Origin: Scedosporium boydii
Taxonomy: Eukaryota > Ascomycota > Sordariomycetes > Microascales > Microascaceae
Direction of reading: 5' to 3'
NCBI GenBank assembly: GCA_002221725.1
Contig: NJFT01000130.1
Coordinates: 48,882-112,881, forward strand
Length of the DNA stretch: 64,000 nt
This document shows positions 58,249 through 64,000 of this stretch, piece by piece (position 1 is the stretch's first letter; each line of letters begins with the position of its first letter). A program made the translations under genes and the position numbers. The notes beneath the pieces are model-generated. The model was given only the letters and a program-made list of their open reading frames with translations, made no database searches and was not told the origin of the DNA.

Positions 58249-61200
58249 ATGGAGAGGCCAGCATCTTCCGAGGGCCCCTGGCCCCAAAGCCACTATTCCG
58301 CCCTCGAAGCCGAGAAAATGGACCGTCCAAGTTCCGTCGCCACCTCCACGGATCACCCGGCGCTGCGGGAGCCCACCACCCAGTACCGCCTTTCCATCTC
58401 CGGCGCCACTCCCCTCTCCCTCGATGACGTGCAAGCCGTCGATGTCCAGATCCGGGACCTCTCCGTCGTCGTTGATACTTCACCCTCGTGGCTTGAACCA
58501 GCCACGTACCCCCAGCTCTTCAAGGAGCGCAGCTTCTTCGGCCCGAAGAAGCCTAGTGACAAAACGTTGCTGCACGATGTTAGCGCATCGTTGGCGCCGG
58601 GGTCGTTGACTGCTATTATCGGGGGCAGCGGGTCTGGGAAGACGACATTGTTGAATACGTTGGCCGAAAGGATGTCGAGTCCGAGGTTGACGGAGACGGG
58701 GGAGGTGACGTTTAATGGGGTGAAGGGCGTACATTCGGCGCGGCATGCGTATGTCATGCAGCAGGACGTATTACTACCGTCGCTCACTGTTAGGGAGACT
58801 TTGAGGTACTCTGCCGATTTGAGGTTGCCCGCCTCCACAACTGCCGATGAGCGGAGAAAGGTCGTCGAGGAGGTTATACTGGAGCTTGGGTTGAAGGAAT
58901 GCGCCGACACGAGGGTCGGTAGCACGCAGCATAAAGGATGCTCCGGCGGAGAAAAGAGACGGACGAGTATCGGCGTACAGTTACTGGCGAATCCCTCCAT
59001 TCTCTTCCTCGACGAGCCGACGACGGGTCTCGACGCCACCAGCGCTTTCCAACTCGTCAAGACGCTGAAGAGCCTGGCGCAAAAGGGCCGCACCGTCATC
59101 ACCACCATCCACCAACCGCGATCTGAAATCTGGGACCTCTTTGATAACCTCATCATCCTCACCAAAGGTAGCCCTGTCTACTCGGGTCCCATGAAGGAAT
59201 GTGCTCCGTGGTTCGAGAGCCAGGGCTTTAAACTTCCGCCGTTTGTTAATCCTGCTGAGTACTTCATCGACGTTGCCGCGATCGATAACCGGACACCTGA
59301 GCTCGAGGCAGAGACGATAGCAAGAGTGTCGCGGCTCAAGGACGCGTGGGTAGCAGAGAGCCATGAGCGGTACTCCTCGAATGCTGCTGCTGCGTCGGAG
59401 ACAGAAGCAAATGCTGGGCACCATAAACGAAAAAGTTCCAAGGCCAAGAGAAAGAAGAAGCAGCACGCCACATTCTTCAGACAGCTAATCGTCCTAACTG
59501 ATCGTACATTCAAAGTCACCTATCGCGACCCGCTCGGCATGCTCGCAGCCACACTGGAGGCCATCCTCATGGGTATCGTTACAGGTTACATTTTCTACAA
59601 CCTCGGCAGTGACCAATCTGGCATCCGCTCACGTCAAGGCGCCCTATACACGGCCGCCGGTCTCCAGGGCTACCTGATGCTCATGTTCGAAGTGTACCGG
59701 CTCACCATCGACATTCTCACCTTTGACCGCGAGCACAGCGAGGGCTGTGCAGACGTCATACCTTTCCTGCTATCCCGCCGCTTCGCTAGGATGTTCACCG
59801 AGGACTTGCCCGTGCCGTTCCTATTTAGCGTCATTTTCTTCTTCATGGCTGGGTTCGAGAGGGATGCTGATAAGTTCTTCATCTTTTTTGCCGTTACGTT
59901 GTTGAATCATTATGTCTCTATGACATGCGCCATGAGTTGCGTTGCGGCTGTGAGGCATTTCCCTGGTGCGAGCTTGATTGCCAACTTGGTGTATACGTTG
60001 CAGAGCATGGCTTGTGGGATGTTTATCCAGAGCAATACTATACCTGTGTACGTGCGGTGGCTGAAATGGATCACTTATACGGTAAGAATTCCTCTCTCTT
60101 TTGGGTTCCTTGATTCCACGCCAACACTCACGACCTAGTTCTATGTCTTCGGTGCGTACTGCGGCAACGAGTTCCAAGGAAACTTCTACAATTGCCCGTT
60201 CCCCGGAGGAAGAGAGAACCCCCTCTGCGTATCGTACACCGGCGAGTACGTTATGGAGTTTCTCGGATTCCCGAAAAATTGGGTAGCCCGACCGATCCTC
60301 ATCCTAGTCGCATTCGTCGTGGCCCTCCTCGCCCTGTCCGCCGTGCTCCTCTACTTCGTCAAGGTGGAGATGACGATTGCGCGTGCCCGAACCTCCGATA
60401 CCGATCTGTCCGCCGGCAAAGAAAAGATGAAGGCTAGCTCCATCGCCGAGGTCCGCACCATCGACGTTGGCCTCGACAGCTTTGCCCTCGAGCTCGACAA
60501 ACGGACCACCTACGGCAAGAAATTGCCGCGCAAGACGATTCTGAACCCCGTGACGGCTACGTTCCAGGCTGGGACACTAAACGTCATCATGGGCCCCTCT
60601 GGCAGCGGGAAGACATCTCTGCTGAACGCCATGGCTCTGAGACTGCATAATACTGCCGGTACTCGGTACCTCCCCAGCGGCAAGCTCACGTTTAACTCGG
60701 CCGTGCCGTCGCGGGCCGTGATCCGTTCCGTTTGCTCGTACGTCTGCCAGGACGATGATGCGCTCCTCCCATCACTGACGGTCCGTGAAACTCTCCACTT
60801 TGCCGCCGGTCTACGTCTTCCCTCCTGGATGAGCAAGGAGGAGAAGAAGCGGCGCGCCGAGGACGTCCTGCTCAAGATGGGTCTCAAGGACTGCGCGGAC
60901 AACCTCGTAGGCAGTGATCTGATCAAGGGTATCTCCGGCGGCGAGAAGCGCCGCGTCTCCATTGCCGTACAGGTGCTCACGGATCCTCGCATCCTGCTTC
61001 TTGACGAGCCGACTTCGGGCCTGGACGCCTTCACGGCGAACTCCATCATGGAGGTGCTGCAGGGTCTCGCAGCCGAGGGTCGCACGCTGATCTTGACGAT
61101 TCACCAGGCTAGGAGTGACTTGTTTACGCATTTTGGGAATGTGTTGCTCCTGGCGAGGGGAGGCGAGTGCGTGTATACGGGGAGGGCGGAGGAGATGTTG

Positions 61201-62595
61201 GGGTATTTTAGGGGGTTTGGGTATGAGTGTCCTAAGCATACGAATCCGGCAGATTTTGTGATGGATTTGATTAGTGTGGATTTGAGGGAGGAGGGGAGGG
61301 AGAGGGAGAGTAGGGAGAAGGTGAGGCGGTTGATAGAGGCTTGGAAGAGGAATGTCGAGGAGAGTGAGGGGGCTGTAGCGGATCAGGAGGGTGGAAAGAA
61401 ATTACCAAATATCGAAGAGACGGAAGAAGTCATAGAGGAAAAGAAGGAGGTGAAAGGAATTAAGGCCGGAGGCGATGAGCATAATGACTCGGCTGAGCCC
61501 TTGCAAGATGGAACTGTCACGGACGGTGGTATATCTGAGAAGGCCGAACAATCAGAGCCCAAGAATCTCGCCGAGGAAGACGCCATAACCCCCATCGCCC
61601 AATCCGATAGCCACAACAACAACACCAACCATCTCACAAGAACAGTCTCCTCGATCCCCCGCCGCTCTCTCAACAAAGCCACTCTTGCAACACCCGCCGA
61701 ACTTGGCGCCCTCGTAACCAAACGCGCCTCCTTCGCTACGGCCCTCCCCATCCTCCTCCACCGCGCCACGATCAACTTCCGACGCCAACCCCAACTCCTA
61801 ATGGCCCGCACAATGCAAGTCATCGCGCTCGGCGTCGTCTTCGCACTCTTCTTCGCGCCCCTCGACAACGACTTCTACTCGGTCCAAAACCGCATGGGCT
61901 TCGTCCAAGAAGTCGGCGCCTTCTACTTCGTCGGCATGCTCCAAAACGTCGCCGTGTACCCCGCCGAGCGCGACGTCTTCTACCGCGAGGACGACGACGG
62001 CGTCTACGGCGTTGAAGCCTTCATGGCGCAGTACACCATCCTCGAGGTCCCCTTTGAAATCATCAGTTGTCTCGTCTTCGGGGTGCTCGCCGACATCGCT
62101 GTCGGATTACCGCGCACGGCTGAGATGTACTTCATCGCGACGTTTTCGTGCTTCGGGATCGTCTCGTGCGGCGAGAGTCTGGGTATCATGTTCAACACGC
62201 TGTTCTCCTCGCACACGGGCTTCGCCGTCACGCTTACGTCCGTCGTGCTCTCCATCGCCAATGCCATGGCTGGTGTCCTGTCTACCAAGATGCCGGCTTT
62301 GCTTAATGCGATGAACTACCTCTCTCCCATACGTTACGCCACGAGGGCGCTTGCGCCGTTTTCGCTGAAGGGGGTGAAGTTCGTTTGTGATGAGGCGCAT
62401 ATGCTGGGTGGGAAGTGTATTATCGAGACCGGGGAGGATGTGCTTGAGTTGTATCGGTTGGATGTCGATCCGGTGGTGAATGTGGTGGCGTTGGCGGCTT
62501 GTGTGGTTGTTTATAGGGTTTTGGCGTGGGGGTTGTTAAGGGCTGTTAGGGGGAGGTGGAGGGGGAGGAAGGTGAAGGAGGAGAAGAGGAAGTAG
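58249..62595 (+). CDS. Full-size ABCG transporter made of two WHITE-like halves
   Basis: Exons 58249..60081 and 60139..62595 encode 1429 aa; the 57-nt phase-0 intron joins KWITYT to FYVFGAYCGNEF. Order is NBD-TMD-NBD-TMD. NBD1: Walker A GGSGSGKT 125-132, signature CSGGEKRR (SGGE 232-235), Walker B FLDEPTTGLD (Asp 255, Glu 256), switch His in TTIHQPRSE. NBD2: GPSGSGKT 763-770, ISGGEKRR (SGGE 877-880), LLLDEPTSGLD, LTIHQARSD. Both sites keep catalytic residues, unlike PDR-type pumps whose first Walker A has Cys for Lys. A first TMD with a Cys-containing outer loop (YCGNEF...YNCPFPGG) follows NBD1, after a basic linker. A ~130-residue charged linker (EETEEVIEEKKEVK...) separates NBD2 from TMD2. 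It is a membrane exporter; substrate unknown. Confidence 0.93.
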
Positions 62596-63909
62596 GGACT
62601 GGTATTTCTTGATTGTTTTGTTCTGTTCTGGTTCTTCGCTATAGGTAGGAAGGGACGCTTGATATCATGAGGCATAGGGATAGAGGGGTGGTTCTCCAAG
62701 ACATGGAGTTTGGGCTTATAGAAGAAGGCGGTTCCTTGGGCCTTTGCAGGGCTTATTTGATGTATCATGAATGGCCTGTTATGAATAGTTAAAATAAAGA
62801 TGTTAAAAGACTCATTTTGCTGTCCATCTCTCTGGCTTGTTGGTGAAGGTTGAGCTTGGAGCATAAAGAGAAATTCACTCCAGCTGCAACGGAGCATGTC
62901 GGGCCCCACTTTCGGCCCCAGCACGGAAGCCACACCGGCACCTCCGTCCATCCTAACATGCGCCCTTCAACATCGCGAAATCTGCCAACTTCTTCTACTT
63001 GGGATTAGTCGTCAAACCCCAGGGAGAAGGATAACAACCTCCTCAGCTTCTGTTTTTATTTCTATTTCTTCTCTTCTTCCAAACCCCAAACCGCGAACTT
63101 GGTCGGTTCCTCATTTCGGCGCTCGCATCCCTTCATCTTCTTCGTTTGTTTCCATCTCTGTATCTTCTTCGGAAAGATTGTCTATATATTCAAAGTCATC
63201 GGAAGCCCTTTTTGTGGTTTTAGACTTCTGTTTTGGTAAGTGGTTTCTGTTCTCGTCTGGACGCGTCTTCTGTCGTGGCGTGGCATAGCGATGGTCTGTC
63301 TTTTGGACTGGCTGCTCGATCGTGTTCTTTCCTTCTCCCAAAGGCCTGCTTTCCAGAGCATGTTTCTAGCTTTTTCCTGGGCGTCTGTCTGCTTTTGTCG
63401 CGTCTGGGGTCAAAGTTCTGCCTCATTTCGAGCTTCTGTGGCTTGCTTGAGTCCAAAGTTGGACCTTGACGCGTTTCCTAGCCCCTTCCCCTTGACCCAG
63501 CAGTCAGTTTTCCTCTCTTCTCTTCCCCGTGCTTTCTTTCCATTTTTCACACGGCCCGCCCATTCCCAAGATATCGTTCTGTCTTCGACCGGCCCTTCAG
63601 TCTGATAGTTCAGAGTTGTCATCCTTCATCTTTCAACCCGTTACCGTCGGAGGTTCGCGTCCATACTTCTCTACCTGTCCCCATCTTCTCTCCTCGTCAT
63701 ACTACCCACTGCACTTCTGCGGACCTCCCTACTTAATCCTTCACTGCGAGAAACATCAACTGAAAGCACACCTGCTAATCGAAGTCATCACCAGATACAC
63801 ACTTGAAACTCTCATCTCAATCTCAAGGAACGTTCACCAACACCCGCGGAAAGCCACTAGGCCTCATAACGCAGACTCGAGGTGAAAAGCAACCCTGAGC
63901 GATCAAAAA
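62596..63909. other. Intergenic and leader of the right-edge gene
   Basis: No supported gene. From about 63000 the + strand is pyrimidine-rich, suggesting a promoter and long leader for the gene starting at 63910. Confidence 0.5.
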
Positions 63910-64000
63910 ATGCATCCTTACATCCCACCGGTCTACCCGGCCTATAACTACTACGCACCCCCTCCCCCGGGCTTCATCCCCCCTCCTGGTCCTCCCCCTC
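63910..64000 (+). CDS. Start of a proline/tyrosine-rich protein, cut by the window edge
   Basis: The frame from ATG at 63910 runs open to the edge and reads as Pro/Tyr-rich sequence (MHPYIPPVYPAYNYY then poly-Pro with Gly). Only 30 residues are visible, so the family cannot be named. The preceding CAAAAAATG context and pyrimidine-rich leader favour a real start. Confidence 0.5.
   Translation, partial: MHPYIPPVYPAYNYYAPPPPGFIPPPGPPP

Overview
The window reads as nuclear DNA of a filamentous ascomycete (Pezizomycotina). The supporting signs are short spliceosomal introns (57-270 nt; GT..AG with CTAAC/CTAAT-type branch sites), a lone dispersed 5S rRNA gene of the Neurospora type, long pyrimidine-rich leaders, and proteins that match fungal families. 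The class cannot be fixed from sequence alone. No prophage, CRISPR array, bacterial operon or intact transposon is visible.

Layout. 0.28-0.4 kb: 5S rRNA. 1.5-4.6 kb (-): Nab3-like RNA-binding terminator protein, divergent from an ICT1-type GGQ rescue factor (5.7-6.5 kb, +). 8.5-10.1 kb (+): CaMK1-like kinase. 11.3-12.1 kb (+): small ankyrin protein whose ATG is cut by an intron. 13.8-14.9 kb (+): unrecognised charged/aromatic protein. 14.9-22.9 kb: gene-poor block with a purine-rich minisatellite, homopolymers and a TACGAAG-type motif. 22.9-24.4 kb (+): AUR1 inositol phosphorylceramide synthase. 26.5-28.7 kb (-) and 29.5-32.2 kb (+): an RPA34.5-like RNA polymerase I subunit and the GRC3 polynucleotide kinase, a divergent pair with linked roles in rRNA production. 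32.9-35.0 kb (-): ZIP zinc transporter with three CHxH modules, each split by an intron at the same place. 38.6-39.7 kb (+): orphan gene with a possible frame break. 40.8-43.1 kb (+): secreted GMC oxidoreductase. 43.6-44.6 kb (-): Eco1/ESCO-like zinc-finger/PIP-box protein without the acetyltransferase domain. 45.4-46.4 kb (-): Vma12-like V-ATPase assembly factor, divergent from COQ1 polyprenyl diphosphate synthase (47.0-48.6 kb, +). 50.0-51.5 kb (+): allantoinase. 52.9-54.0 kb (+): F-box protein. 58.2-62.6 kb (+): full-size ABCG transporter built from two WHITE-like halves. The start of a proline-rich protein runs off the right edge.

The genes are mostly housekeeping and do not form one pathway or a secondary-metabolite cluster. 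Exon joins were derived by hand by requiring GT..AG, frame continuity and family-motif continuity; all spliced totals divide by three. The most unusual signals are the module-aligned introns of the zinc transporter, the split start codon of the ankyrin gene, the ESCO-like protein lacking its enzyme domain, the RPA34.5/GRC3 divergent pair, and repeated switching between C-rich and G-rich synonymous codon blocks inside many exons.
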